A stretch of DNA of 22,672 nucleotides, taken from assembly GCF_937890665.1 (NCBI RefSeq), contig NZ_CALADU010000218.1, positions 1 to 22,672 of the forward strand, written 5' to 3'. Made by a program: the position numbers and the translations under genes. Shown here piece after piece: positions 7,402 to 15,030 of the stretch. Positions within the stretch are counted from its first letter, which is position 1. The number at the start of each line of letters is the position of its first letter. The notes beneath the pieces were generated by a model, which was not told where the DNA came from, searched no databases, and saw only the letters and a list, made by a program, of their open reading frames with translations. This DNA is from an uncultured Subdoligranulum sp. (GTDB lineage: Bacteria; Bacillota_A; Clostridia; Oscillospirales; Ruminococcaceae).

Positions 7402-8268
7402 TCAGCCCTTCGCAGCGCCGGACATAATGCCCTTGACAAAATATTTCTGCAGGCTGACATAGATGATCAGCGCAGGCACAAGGGAGATCAGCGTACCGGC
7501 AAAAACGATATCCCAGCGGGCGGTATACTGACCGACAAAGGAGTAAACGGCAACCGTAATCGTCTTGGCCTGGTCGGAGGGCAGTGCCAGATACGGCATC
7601 AGGAAGTCGTTCCAGATGCCCAGACCGTTCAGCACGACCAGCGAGGCGGTGCAGGGTCCCAGCAGGGGGAACACCACGCGCCAGAATGCCTTGAACTCGG
7701 TGCAGCCGTCGATCTTGGCGGCCTCCTCGATGTCGATGGGAACGCCCTTCAAAAAGCTGGTGTACAGCAGCGTACCGAAGGCGACAGAGCCGGCAATGTA
7801 GCAGATGACGGGACCCCACAGCGTGCCGTAGATATGGAATAACTTCATCTCCTTGAACAGCGGGAACATATACAGGTGGAAGGGGATCATCATACCGGCG
7901 GTAAAGTAGGCATAGATAAACTTGGTGGTCTTGCTCTTGTGGCGCTCAATGGCGTAGGCGGACAGCGGCACGACCAGAATGATCAGCACCTCACTGACAA
8001 CGGTCAAAAATACCGTGTGCCAGATGGCGGTGAAGAAGTCGGTCTTGGCAAACAGGTCCTTAAAGTTCTGCAGATACAGCTCGGTGGGGAAGGCAAGGGG
8101 CGCTTTCAAAATCTCGCCGTTGCTCTTAAAGGCGGAGATAACGGCGAAATAGACCGGGTAGATGAACAGGACAGCCAGAATGACCGTGACGATAAAGCAG
8201 GCGATGGGGGCAATTTTGATTTTTTTCTTAGGCGCGGTGTTTGTTGCCTGTACAGTTTGCGTTGCCAT
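7402..8268 (-). CDS. Carbohydrate ABC transporter permease (MalG/CUT1 type)
   Basis: A 288-residue inner-membrane permease with about six hydrophobic helices. The cytoplasmic EAA loop reads EEAAKIDGCTEFKAFWRVV and precedes the late helices, as in the MalG/UgpE family. It forms the translocation channel with the neighbouring permease. The ATG overlaps the stop of the upstream permease by one base (TAATG), so the two are made together at equal levels. The C-terminus (FVKGIMSGAAKG) is typical of the family. No ATPase gene is found beside it; CUT1 systems of Firmicutes commonly share an MsmX-type ATPase encoded elsewhere. Confidence 0.95.
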   Translation of the reverse strand: MATQTVQATNTAPKKKIKIAPIACFIVTVILAVLFIYPVYFAVISAFKSNGEILKAPLAFPTELYLQNFKDLFAKTDFFTAIWHTVFLTVVSEVLIILVVPLSAYAIERHKSKTTKFIYAYFTAGMMIPFHLYMFPLFKEMKLFHIYGTLWGPVICYIAGSVAFGTLLYTSFLKGVPIDIEEAAKIDGCTEFKAFWRVVFPLLGPCTASLVVLNGLGIWNDFLMPYLALPSDQAKTITVAVYSFVGQYTARWDIVFAGTLISLVPALIIYVSLQKYFVKGIMSGAAKG

Positions 8269-9155
8269 TACAGCTGCACCTCCCGTTTGCGAAGAATTGC
8301 GGACTGGATGTTGTTCAGGATCAGAATGATGAACAGCAGCACCACGCCGACCGCTGTGCCGTAGCCCTGACGGCCCTCGCCAAAGCCGGACTTATACAGC
8401 AGGTAGACGATGGTCTCTGTCGCAAAGCCGGGGCCGCCGTCCGTCATAACGGCGATCTGGTCAAAGACCTTCAGACCATTGATCAGCGACAGTGTAAAGC
8501 AGATGGTGAAGGAGCCGGAGATCAGCGGCAGCGTGATAAAGCGGAACCGCTGCAAAGCGCTGGCACCGTCGATGGTGGCGGCCTCCTGCACATCCTGCGG
8601 CACGCCCTGCAGGGCTGCCAGATAGATGATCATGTAGTAGCCGGCACCCTTCCAGATCATAACCACAGCCACCGCCCAGATGGCGATGTCGGCGTTGCCC
8701 AGCCAATCCTGCTTGAGGGCGGCAAGCCCCAGCATATCCAGCACCTTGTTGACGGGGCCGAAGTTGTAGTTGTACATGATTTTCCAGATAAAGCCGGAAA
8801 CAATGCCCGAAAGAATGACCGGCAGGTAAAAGATGGCGCGGAACAGGTTTTTGCCCTTGACGACATTATCGACCAGCAGCGCCAGACCCAGCGCAAGAGC
8901 GTTCTCACAGATCGAGATCACAACGGTGAGCAGAGCGGTGTTTTTCAGTGCGTTGCCGAAGCGGGCGTTGGTAAAAATCTCTTTGTAGTTGTCAAAGCCG
9001 ATAAATTTGATGTTGGGGTTGATGCCGTCCCACGAGGTAAAGCTGTAATAAAAACTGGATATCGTTGGCACGATCAAGAACACCGTAAACAGGATGAACG
9101 CAGGCGCAATGAACAAAAACGCCGTTGTATCAAACTTTCTTTTCTTCTGCAGCAT
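8268..9155 (-). CDS. Carbohydrate ABC transporter permease (MalF/UgpA type)
   Basis: A 295-residue inner-membrane permease. The first helix (AFLFIAPAFILFTVFLIVP) and the EAA loop (QEAATIDGASALQRFRFITL) are typical of the MalF/UgpA side of CUT1 importers. The ATG at 9155 is chosen because a GGAGGG site lies 8 nt upstream. An in-frame TTG 21 nt earlier comes before that site and is unlikely to be used. The gene follows the binding-protein gene after a stem-loop (9206-9234) and overlaps the next permease by one base. The substrate cannot be told from the permease sequence; the surrounding enzymes suggest a uronate-containing oligosaccharide. Confidence 0.95.
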   Translation of the reverse strand: MLQKKRKFDTTAFLFIAPAFILFTVFLIVPTISSFYYSFTSWDGINPNIKFIGFDNYKEIFTNARFGNALKNTALLTVVISICENALALGLALLVDNVVKGKNLFRAIFYLPVILSGIVSGFIWKIMYNYNFGPVNKVLDMLGLAALKQDWLGNADIAIWAVAVVMIWKGAGYYMIIYLAALQGVPQDVQEAATIDGASALQRFRFITLPLISGSFTICFTLSLINGLKVFDQIAVMTDGGPGFATETIVYLLYKSGFGEGRQGYGTAVGVVLLFIILILNNIQSAILRKREVQL

Positions 9156-9205
9156 GGCGCTGTCCCTCCGTTTCAAAGGGTGGTTGCGGATTTTGGGCGC
9201 AGAAA

Positions 9206-9234
9206 GGGCGCACCGCCCATTGGCAAGTGCGCCC
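9206..9234 (-). promoter_or_regulatory. Intercistronic stem-loop after the binding-protein gene
   Basis: An 8-bp perfect stem (GGGCGCAC / GTGCGCCC) with a 13-nt loop lies between the binding-protein stop and the first permease. It is followed on the minus strand only by TTTCT. Such hairpins commonly protect the 3' end of the binding-protein message, giving more binding protein than permease. This role is inferred from position. Confidence 0.55.
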
Positions 9235-9258
9235 CGGTATCATTGCGCCTGTTGCCCC

Positions 9259-10626
9259 TTATTCTACACCGAGACCGGTGGTGGGGTTAAAGCTCTGGAG
9301 CGCGACATTCCAGGTCTTCTGCAGCTCGGCGGAAGCAGAATCAATATCGCGGGAACCCTGAGCGACTTCAATGCAGGTCTTGTAGGTGAAGTTACGGAAG
9401 TCCGGGGGCAGCTCACGGTTGCCGACTTCCTGGTTCCACATCAGGTGGGTGTAATCAGCGGTGGACAGGGCATCCAGAACGGCCTGGAACTGCTCGCTGC
9501 TGTTCATCTTCGGGGTCTCCACGGTGGTGGGGATGGCTGCCATCTGCTCGCAGTACTCGCCGTAGACATCGCTGCTGAAGAAATACTTGCAGAAGGCGTC
9601 GAACGCAGCCTGCTTGTCGGGGTCCTTGGCGGCCTCAGCGCTCAGCGCCCAGCCGCCGGCAGTGCCGCCGCCCAGCAGGTTGACCTTGCCGTCGCGGTCG
9701 GGCACGGCAAACCAGCCGTACTCAAAGTCGGGGGCAGCCTCGTTGATCTGGCCGAACATATGCGTGCCGGAGAACATCATGGCAGACATTTCGTTGACAA
9801 AGAAGGTGGTGATCTGTGCATCGGGGGTGGAAGCCCAGCCGTCCTGTGCGAAGCTCAGCACCTCAGCCAGATCGGTGACGGCCTTCTGGAAGTTGGCGTC
9901 AGAGAAGTCTTTCTCGCCCTTGTAGCACTCCTCGATAAAGTCGGGGTCGCTCTCCAGAACGTTGTTGGCGTAGCACAGGTCATACAGGAAGCCGATGTGC
10001 CAGACATCGCTGCCGCCGACAACCAGCGGGGACATATCGCCCTTATCCTTGATGGTCTGGCAGAGGGTGATGAACTCGTCCCAGGTCTTGGGGATCTCGA
10101 GACCATTGTCGGCAAAGTACTGCTTGTTGTACATGATGCCCATGGTGTTGGCACCGGACATGGGCGCGGTGTAAGTAACACCGTCAAACTCCACGGTGGA
10201 GGTGAACAGCGCCTTGATATCATCGCTCAGGGGGGCGACCTTGCCGGCGCGGACATACATGGCGGTGTCGCGCATCTCCATCATATCGGGGAACTCACCG
10301 ACGCTGTCCTTGGTTTTCAGGAACTCGCTGTAGGAGCCGCCGTCGCCCGGCTCGATCGTGATGGTGATGTCGGGGTTGGCAGCGTTAAAGTTGTCAACGA
10401 TCTTGTTTATCTCGGTCTTGAAGTTGTCGTCACCGTCGGCAAAGACAAAGCTCAGCTCAGTGGGGGCGGAGACAACGCTTTCCGCGGCGGCCTCGGTGGA
10501 GGCGGCGGCAGAGGTGCTCTCGGCAGGGGCGGTGCTCTCCGCGGCAGAGGATGCGGAGGTGCCGCAGCCGGCCAGCATAACGGCGGTCATACCGGCGGCT
10601 ATGGCAGCAGACAATGCTTTTTTCAT
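9259..10626 (-). CDS. Sugar ABC transporter substrate-binding lipoprotein
   Basis: A 455-residue extracellular solute-binding protein (family 1). It starts with a lipoprotein signal peptide: MKKALSAAIAAG, then lipobox LAGC with lipidated C21. An Ala/Ser/Glu/Thr-rich linker (about 22-50) follows, then the two-lobed binding domain beginning TELSFVFADGDDNF. The protein would be tethered to the outer face of the membrane, capture oligosaccharides and pass them to the two permeases; it may also inform the YesM-type kinase. The ATG at 10626 is chosen because AAAAGGAGA lies just upstream and the hydrophobic signal follows at once. A start 36 nt earlier would put 12 basic residues ahead of it. It is the first gene of the leftward operon, about 58 nt after the predicted transcription start. 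Confidence 0.95.
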   Translation of the reverse strand: MKKALSAAIAAGMTAVMLAGCGTSASSAAESTAPAESTSAAASTEAAAESVVSAPTELSFVFADGDDNFKTEINKIVDNFNAANPDITITIEPGDGGSYSEFLKTKDSVGEFPDMMEMRDTAMYVRAGKVAPLSDDIKALFTSTVEFDGVTYTAPMSGANTMGIMYNKQYFADNGLEIPKTWDEFITLCQTIKDKGDMSPLVVGGSDVWHIGFLYDLCYANNVLESDPDFIEECYKGEKDFSDANFQKAVTDLAEVLSFAQDGWASTPDAQITTFFVNEMSAMMFSGTHMFGQINEAAPDFEYGWFAVPDRDGKVNLLGGGTAGGWALSAEAAKDPDKQAAFDAFCKYFFSSDVYGEYCEQMAAIPTTVETPKMNSSEQFQAVLDALSTADYTHLMWNQEVGNRELPPDFRNFTYKTCIEVAQGSRDIDSASAELQKTWNVALQSFNPTTGLGVE

Positions 10627-10690
10627 GGTGTTTTCTCCTTTTCGTCTTTTGGTCTTTTTCATCGGGGGCGTTGTCCCTTTCGTTGTCTAT

Positions 10691-10719
10691 ATTGTACAGG
10701 ATGGCAAGCGGTAAAAACA
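10691..10719 (-). promoter_or_regulatory. Promoter of the leftward (transporter) operon
   Basis: On the minus strand TGTTTT (-35, 10719-10714), a 17-nt spacer ending in CCTG, and TACAAT (-10, 10696-10691). The -35 is far from consensus, as expected for an activator-dependent promoter, and touches the regulator site at 10720-10753. Confidence 0.6.
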
Positions 10720-10753
10720 GGCGGTTTTTTTAGAGCAAAGTGGGTGTTTTTAA
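10720..10753 (-). promoter_or_regulatory. Predicted operator for the AraC-type regulator, transporter side
   Basis: On the minus strand two 14-bp half-sites, TTAAAAACACCCAC and CTAAAAAAACCGCC, start exactly 20 bp apart and match at 10 of 14 positions. The CCGCC end directly abuts the -35 box. The same CCCAC-N15-CCGCC layout occurs at the rightward promoter (10879-10912). That the local response regulator binds here is inferred. Confidence 0.65.
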
Positions 10754-10762
10754 CTTGTTCTG

Positions 10763-10776
10763 CTAAAATTTCCCCA
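10763..10776 (+). promoter_or_regulatory. Single extra half-site between the two operators
   Basis: CTAAAATTTCCCCA matches the YTWAAAWNNCCSMC half-site pattern derived from the two operators at 13 of 14 positions, in plus orientation. I see no partner 20 bp away. It could be an auxiliary binding or looping site, or chance in an AT-rich region. Confidence 0.3.
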
Positions 10777-10793
10777 CACCAAAAGCCGGTATA

Positions 10794-10806
10794 GTGCATT
10801 TTGCAC
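10794..10806. promoter_or_regulatory. Palindrome GTGCA-TTT-TGCAC
   Basis: A perfect 5+5 bp palindrome with a 3-nt centre lies in the middle of the divergent region, between the two operators. It may be a site for a second regulator. It does not match the catabolite-response element closely. Confidence 0.25.
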
Positions 10807-10878
10807 AATCGCGCAAGGGCAGTTTGCAGCACATTGCCTTCTGTGTGGCTTTTTTGTGTACCACAAAGCCGAACGACC

Positions 10879-10912
10879 TTTAAATTGCCCACATTCCGCT
10901 TAAATTTCCGCC
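10879..10912 (+). promoter_or_regulatory. Predicted operator for the AraC-type regulator, hydrolase side
   Basis: Two 14-bp half-sites, TTTAAATTGCCCAC and CTTAAATTTCCGCC, start exactly 20 bp apart (10 of 14 identical), with CCGCC abutting the -35. Aligned without gaps to the transporter-side operator, 23 of 34 positions are identical, including all of CCCAC and CCGCC. Confidence 0.65.
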
Positions 10913-10941
10913 TTATTTATAGAGGTGTAAACCTGTAAGAT
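10913..10941 (+). promoter_or_regulatory. Promoter of the rightward (hydrolase) operon
   Basis: TTATTT (-35, 10913-10918), a 17-nt spacer ending in CCTG, and TAAGAT (-10, 10936-10941). Spacing and the CCTGTA..AT junction match the leftward promoter. The leader to the first ATG would be only about 20 nt. Confidence 0.6.
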
Positions 10942-10965
10942 AGAATCAGAAAAGGAGGGAAAACA

Positions 10966-10992
10966 ATGTATGGCAAAAATCACACCGGATGA
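10966..10992 (+). other. Eight-codon upstream frame overlapping the first hydrolase start
   Basis: An ATG at 10966 lies 6 nt after the AAGGAGGG ribosome binding site (10952-10959), a better spacing than the 10 nt to the real start at 10970. It opens a frame (MYGKNHTG) that stops at 10992, overlapping the hydrolase gene in another frame. It could compete for initiation and tune the output of the first gene, or be accidental. Confidence 0.3.
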
Positions 10993-12250
10993 CCGCGTAC
11001 TGAAACGGGGCAGCCTTCCCTTCTTCTGGCTGGGGGACACCTGCTGGAGTGCATTTACCAATATGACCGACGCCGAATGGCAGGATTATATTATAAAGCG
11101 TGCGGCACAGGGCTTCAATGTTGTGCAGGTCAACGCACTGCCTCAGTGGGACCGCTGCGGCAGCACACTGGGACTGTATCCGTTTCCCACACAGGACGGC
11201 TTGCATTTTAACTATGACGGCACCTTGAACAAAGCCTATTTTGCCCGTGCCGGGCGTATGGCAGCCCTTGCCGCACACTACGGCATCACCTTGGCCGTTG
11301 CGGTGCAGTGGTGCAATTATGTTCCCGGTACATGGGCTGCCGCAAAGCACCCGGAGAATATACTGCCCGCAGCCATGGTTGAACCGGTCGTAAAAAAGAT
11401 CTGCGAGACCTTTTCTGCCTATGACCCGGTGTTTTTGATCAGCGGGGATGCGGATTTTGAAACCGAGCAGACGCTGCAGCGGTATCTGTGGGTCACACGG
11501 CTGGTGCAGAAATTTGCACCGGATGCGCCGTTGGCTTACCACCTCAAGGGCTGGAGCGATGCGCTGCCGCAGGAACTGGCTGATTACGCTGCGCTCTACC
11601 TTTATCAGTCCGGTCACAACCCGACCTACCAGTACACGGCGCGGACGCTGGCGGAAAGCTTCCGTGCCCGGATTCCGCAAAAACCGGTGCTGAACAGCGA
11701 GCCATGCTATGAGCAGATGGGCTACAGCCGTCTGGCCTACGGACGCCATCGGCGGGAGGACTGCCGCCGTATCCTTTGGACAAGTCTGCTTTCGGGTGCT
11801 TGTGCGGGCATCACCTACGGCGCCCACGGCGTCTGGAACTGGTATAAGCCCGATATGCCGGAAAATCCCGTCAGCGGCGAGGGATTTTTGCAGGCCCCCC
11901 TTTGCACGGACGCTTTGGGGCTGCCCGGCGCAGAGGATTTCGCATTTGCCCGGCGACTATGTGAGGATTGGGGCAGATGGGATTTTACCCCCTGCCCGGA
12001 GGTGCTGCTTGCCTACCGAGAGGAGATTCCCACCGCCCGCAGCGGTGTGCGCACCGTGCTGTATCTGCCCACAGCGGCACCGCTACCACTGGCAGATACC
12101 CTTTCTGTGCAAAAAATATACTTTATAGATTTGGAAACCCGAAAAACACTGCCGGCACACTGCCTGTACAAGGCTGGGGTCTTACATTTGGAACAGGCTC
12201 CCTGTTATCGGGACGCATTACTGATTATAGAAGGAGAATCACCATGCTGA
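10970..12250 (+). CDS. DUF4038/apiosidase-like glycoside hydrolase
   Basis: A 426-residue TIM-barrel protein of the DUF4038 (apiosidase-like, GH140-related) type. The start segment LPFFWLGDTCWSAFTNMT and the QGFNVVQVN strand are typical. Likely catalytic residues are D160 (LISGDADFE) and E244 (LNSEPCYEQ), which sit where the family's acid pair is expected. The C-terminal part (about 355-426) is a short beta domain, as in relatives. Characterised GH140 enzymes remove apiose from rhamnogalacturonan II, but this large family is poorly sampled and the substrate is uncertain. No signal peptide, so cytoplasmic. It is the first gene of the rightward operon with AAGGAGGG upstream. Its stop overlaps the GH88 start by 7 nt. 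Confidence 0.85.
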   Translation: MAKITPDDRVLKRGSLPFFWLGDTCWSAFTNMTDAEWQDYIIKRAAQGFNVVQVNALPQWDRCGSTLGLYPFPTQDGLHFNYDGTLNKAYFARAGRMAALAAHYGITLAVAVQWCNYVPGTWAAAKHPENILPAAMVEPVVKKICETFSAYDPVFLISGDADFETEQTLQRYLWVTRLVQKFAPDAPLAYHLKGWSDALPQELADYAALYLYQSGHNPTYQYTARTLAESFRARIPQKPVLNSEPCYEQMGYSRLAYGRHRREDCRRILWTSLLSGACAGITYGAHGVWNWYKPDMPENPVSGEGFLQAPLCTDALGLPGAEDFAFARRLCEDWGRWDFTPCPEVLLAYREEIPTARSGVRTVLYLPTAAPLPLADTLSVQKIYFIDLETRKTLPAHCLYKAGVLHLEQAPCYRDALLIIEGESPC

Positions 12251-13398
12251 ATCTGAACACATCCGAAAAGAACTGGGCAAGCACCACGGCGGCACGCTTT
12301 GAGCACAAGCTGCGCGCCGTGCGGGAGCGCAGCGCCGAGAAAATCCCCAACCGCGCGGTGGACGGTGTACACAACAACAAAATATTTGAGGGGGACCGCG
12401 ATGACGCCGACGGCATCTGCTGGTGGACCAACGGCTTTTGGGCGGGGATGCTGTGGCAGGCCTACCACGCGACCCATGATGACCGCTATGCCGAGATTGC
12501 CCGCTTTACCGAGCGCACGCTCGACGAGTGCTTTTCGTGCTACTACGGCCTGCACCATGATGTCGGCTTTATGTGGCTGCCCAGCGCCGTGGCGGACTAC
12601 CGCCTGACCGGCGATGCCGATGCCCGCCGCCGCGGTCTGCACGCCGCCCAGTTGCTGGCCGGGCGGTTCAACCCGGCGGGGTATATCCGCGCGTGGAACG
12701 ATTTCCCCGACCCGGACACCGATACCCGCGGCTGGGCGATCATCGACTGTTTGTTCAATATTCCGCTTTTGTATTGGGCGAGCGAGGAAACCAAGGACCC
12801 GCGTTTTGCCAAAATTGCGATGACCCACGCCGATACCGTGGCGGCAAACTTTATCCGTGCAGACGGCAGTGTGCGCCATATCGTGCAGTTTGACCCCGAA
12901 ACCGGCGCATTTGTCCGCGATTACGGCGGGCAGGGCTACGCGCAGGGCTCCAGCTGGACGCGCGGGCAGACCTGGGCGCTCTACGGCTTTGTGATGAGCT
13001 ACAAGCACACCGGTGCGGTGCGCTATCTTGCGATGGCGCAAAAGGTGGCGGAGTATTTTATTGCGCATATCCCCGCAGACGGGCGCATCCCGGTGGACTT
13101 CTGCCAGCCTGCCGAACCTGCTTACTATGATGACATTGCCGCCGCCGTGGCCGCCTGCGGCCTGCTTGAGCTGGCGCAGCTTGTTCCCGGCAAAAAGGAC
13201 GCATACCTGACCCCCGCGCTGAAAATGCTGCACGCGCTGGACGATACCGCCGACTGGGACGAAAGCCGTGACGGCTACCTGCAATATTGCAGCGCCGACT
13301 ACCACGGCAAGGAGCATAACATCAACTTTACCTACGGCGATTACTATTTCTATGAGGCCCTGCTCAAGCTGACCGGGGACGAGATTTATCTGTGGTAA
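12244..13398 (+). CDS. GH88 unsaturated glucuronyl hydrolase
   Basis: A 384-residue (alpha/alpha)6-barrel enzyme of family GH88. It hydrates and releases the 4,5-unsaturated uronic acid that polysaccharide lyases leave at the non-reducing end. The fit is to GH88 rather than GH105: HHDVGFMW carries D106 and GWAIIDCLFNIPLLYWAS carries D168. The 62-residue gap is close to that between D88 and D149 of the Bacillus GL1 enzyme. SVRHIVQFDPETG and GSSWTRGQTWALYGF are also present. The start at 12244 follows AAGGAGA at good spacing and overlaps the previous gene by 7 nt; a longer frame upstream is only read-through in another gene. No signal peptide. The unsaturated product opens to a keto-uronate, which links this gene to the KduD-like dehydrogenase at the right end. 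No lyase is present in the window. Confidence 0.93.
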   Translation: MLNLNTSEKNWASTTAARFEHKLRAVRERSAEKIPNRAVDGVHNNKIFEGDRDDADGICWWTNGFWAGMLWQAYHATHDDRYAEIARFTERTLDECFSCYYGLHHDVGFMWLPSAVADYRLTGDADARRRGLHAAQLLAGRFNPAGYIRAWNDFPDPDTDTRGWAIIDCLFNIPLLYWASEETKDPRFAKIAMTHADTVAANFIRADGSVRHIVQFDPETGAFVRDYGGQGYAQGSSWTRGQTWALYGFVMSYKHTGAVRYLAMAQKVAEYFIAHIPADGRIPVDFCQPAEPAYYDDIAAAVAACGLLELAQLVPGKKDAYLTPALKMLHALDDTADWDESRDGYLQYCSADYHGKEHNINFTYGDYYFYEALLKLTGDEIYLW

Positions 13399-13413
13399 TG
13401 GGGGAATCGTACC

Positions 13414-14997
13414 ATGTACACAATCAAAACCACCGTGAATGCGGCACAGCCGGGGCAGCCTTTTACCCATAATTTTTCGTCCTGCGTGGGAGCGGGCCGC
13501 GCCTGCGAGGGATTGCGCGCAGACTGGCAGCAGCAGCTCCGCCGCGCGGTGCAGGACTGCGGATTCCGCTATATCCGCTTTCACGGTCTTTTGACCGACG
13601 ATATGCATGTTGTCTGGCGCAACGATGCCGGTGAACTATGCTACAGCTGGCAGTACATCGACAGCCTGTTTGACTTCCTGCTTTCCATCAGAATCCGCCC
13701 GTTTGTGGAGTTTGGCTTCTGCCCGGCGGAACTGGCAAGCGGCACACAGACACAATTCTGGTGGCAGGGCCGCGTGGATCCGCCCGCCGACCTGCGGCAA
13801 TGGGCGGATTTACTGGCCGCACTGTGCCGCCACTGGCTGGAGCGCTACGGCTCGGAGGAAGTCCGCAAGTGGTACTTTGAGATCTGGAATGAAGCTGACC
13901 TGCATGCTTTCTGGAACGGCACCCGCAGCCAATATTTTGCCCTGTACAAGGCCAGTGTGCAGGCCATCAAGGGTGTTGACACAGCTTTGCGGGTTGGCGG
14001 ACCGGCCACCAGCAATTTTGTGCCGGACAGCCGTTTTGACGGGGAAACCGAGGATATAACCGCGCAGAAAACCGCCTTTGTTGATGACATTGACGCCCTG
14101 CCGTGGCACGGCGTCTGGGTGCGGGAATTTCTGGATTACTGTGCGCAGAATCACCTGCCGGTGGATTTTGTTTCGGCACACCCTTATCCCACCGACTGGG
14201 CCTTGGACGGTTACGGCAACACCTGCAAGAGAACCCGCAAGCGCGAAAGCCTGCGGGAAGATGTTGCGTGGCTGCGCCGCATGATTGCGGAAAGCGCCTA
14301 TCCCGATGCCGAACTCTGGCTGACGGAATGGAGCAGTTCGCCGTCCAGCCGCGATTGCAGCCACGACGAACTGCCCGCCGCCTGCTATGTAGCTGACGCT
14401 GCGACTTCGGTCAATGGGCAGGTCAACGGTTTGTCCTACTGGACATTCAGTGATATTTTCGAGGAGTTGGGCGGCGGCCATGACGCATATCACGGCGGCT
14501 TCGGACTGGTGAACTTCAACGGCATTCCCAAACCGACCTACCATGTCTACCGTATGCTGCACCGTTTGGGAAACCGCCTGCTGGCGCAGGGCACGGATTT
14601 TCTGGCGACGGCGCAAGGGGACAGCCTGCGGCTGATGGCATGGAATTATCCGCCGGAGTACAAAAAAGCCGTGGAAATGTGCGCCTACCCGGATCACGCG
14701 GCGGCACGCGCTGTCTTGCAGCACGGCACAGCCGGTCTGCTGGAATTACAGCTTTCCGGCCTGCAGCCTCATGCAACGCTGACGGTCGAAACGCTGGACG
14801 CCGACCACGGCGATGCCATGACCCTGTGGCACGCCATGGGCTGCCCGGGCAACCTGACTGTTGAACAGACAAAGCAGCTGCGCACCTGCGCCGAAGCGTG
14901 CGCCGTAACCACGCTGCAGGCAGATGAAAACGGATGCCTGCACACGACACTTCCCTTGGCACCGTGGGCGGTGGTTTTTGTCCACGGCACAACCTGA
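13414..14997 (+). CDS. GH39 glycoside hydrolase (beta-xylosidase-like)
   Basis: A 527-residue retaining glycosidase of clan GH-A. The acid/base residue is E160 in YFEIWNEADL, the same number as in Thermoanaerobacterium XynB. The nucleophile is E305 in LWLTEWSSSPSS. FVSAHPYPTDW and LSYWTFSDIFEELGG are also typical GH39 stretches, and a beta-sandwich follows from about 400. GH39 includes beta-xylosidases, but also enzymes acting on alpha-L-arabinofuranosides capped by galactose in arabinogalactan. Sequence alone does not decide, and the GH36 and GH43 neighbours make the second option worth testing. GGGGGAA precedes the ATG. No signal peptide, so it acts on imported oligosaccharides. Confidence 0.92.
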   Translation: MYTIKTTVNAAQPGQPFTHNFSSCVGAGRACEGLRADWQQQLRRAVQDCGFRYIRFHGLLTDDMHVVWRNDAGELCYSWQYIDSLFDFLLSIRIRPFVEFGFCPAELASGTQTQFWWQGRVDPPADLRQWADLLAALCRHWLERYGSEEVRKWYFEIWNEADLHAFWNGTRSQYFALYKASVQAIKGVDTALRVGGPATSNFVPDSRFDGETEDITAQKTAFVDDIDALPWHGVWVREFLDYCAQNHLPVDFVSAHPYPTDWALDGYGNTCKRTRKRESLREDVAWLRRMIAESAYPDAELWLTEWSSSPSSRDCSHDELPAACYVADAATSVNGQVNGLSYWTFSDIFEELGGGHDAYHGGFGLVNFNGIPKPTYHVYRMLHRLGNRLLAQGTDFLATAQGDSLRLMAWNYPPEYKKAVEMCAYPDHAAARAVLQHGTAGLLELQLSGLQPHATLTVETLDADHGDAMTLWHAMGCPGNLTVEQTKQLRTCAEACAVTTLQADENGCLHTTLPLAPWAVVFVHGTT

Positions 14998-15030
14998 CAC
15001 CCAATGAATTTATACGAGGTGAATCCTGTT

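Noticed and set aside
9094..10794. Long plus-strand frame (566 codons) opposite the binding-protein gene
   Set aside because: Shadow of the well-supported lipoprotein gene on the other strand; the translation is Gly/Val/His/Leu-rich with no domain.
12205..13608. Long minus-strand frame (467 codons) opposite GH88
   Set aside because: Antisense shadow of GH88, whose catalytic motifs are unambiguous. GC-rich codon bias opens such frames throughout the window.
15004..15030. Upstream start for the GH36 gene
   Set aside because: The ATG at 15004 has no ribosome binding site, whereas GAGGTGA sits 8 nt before the ATG at 15031.
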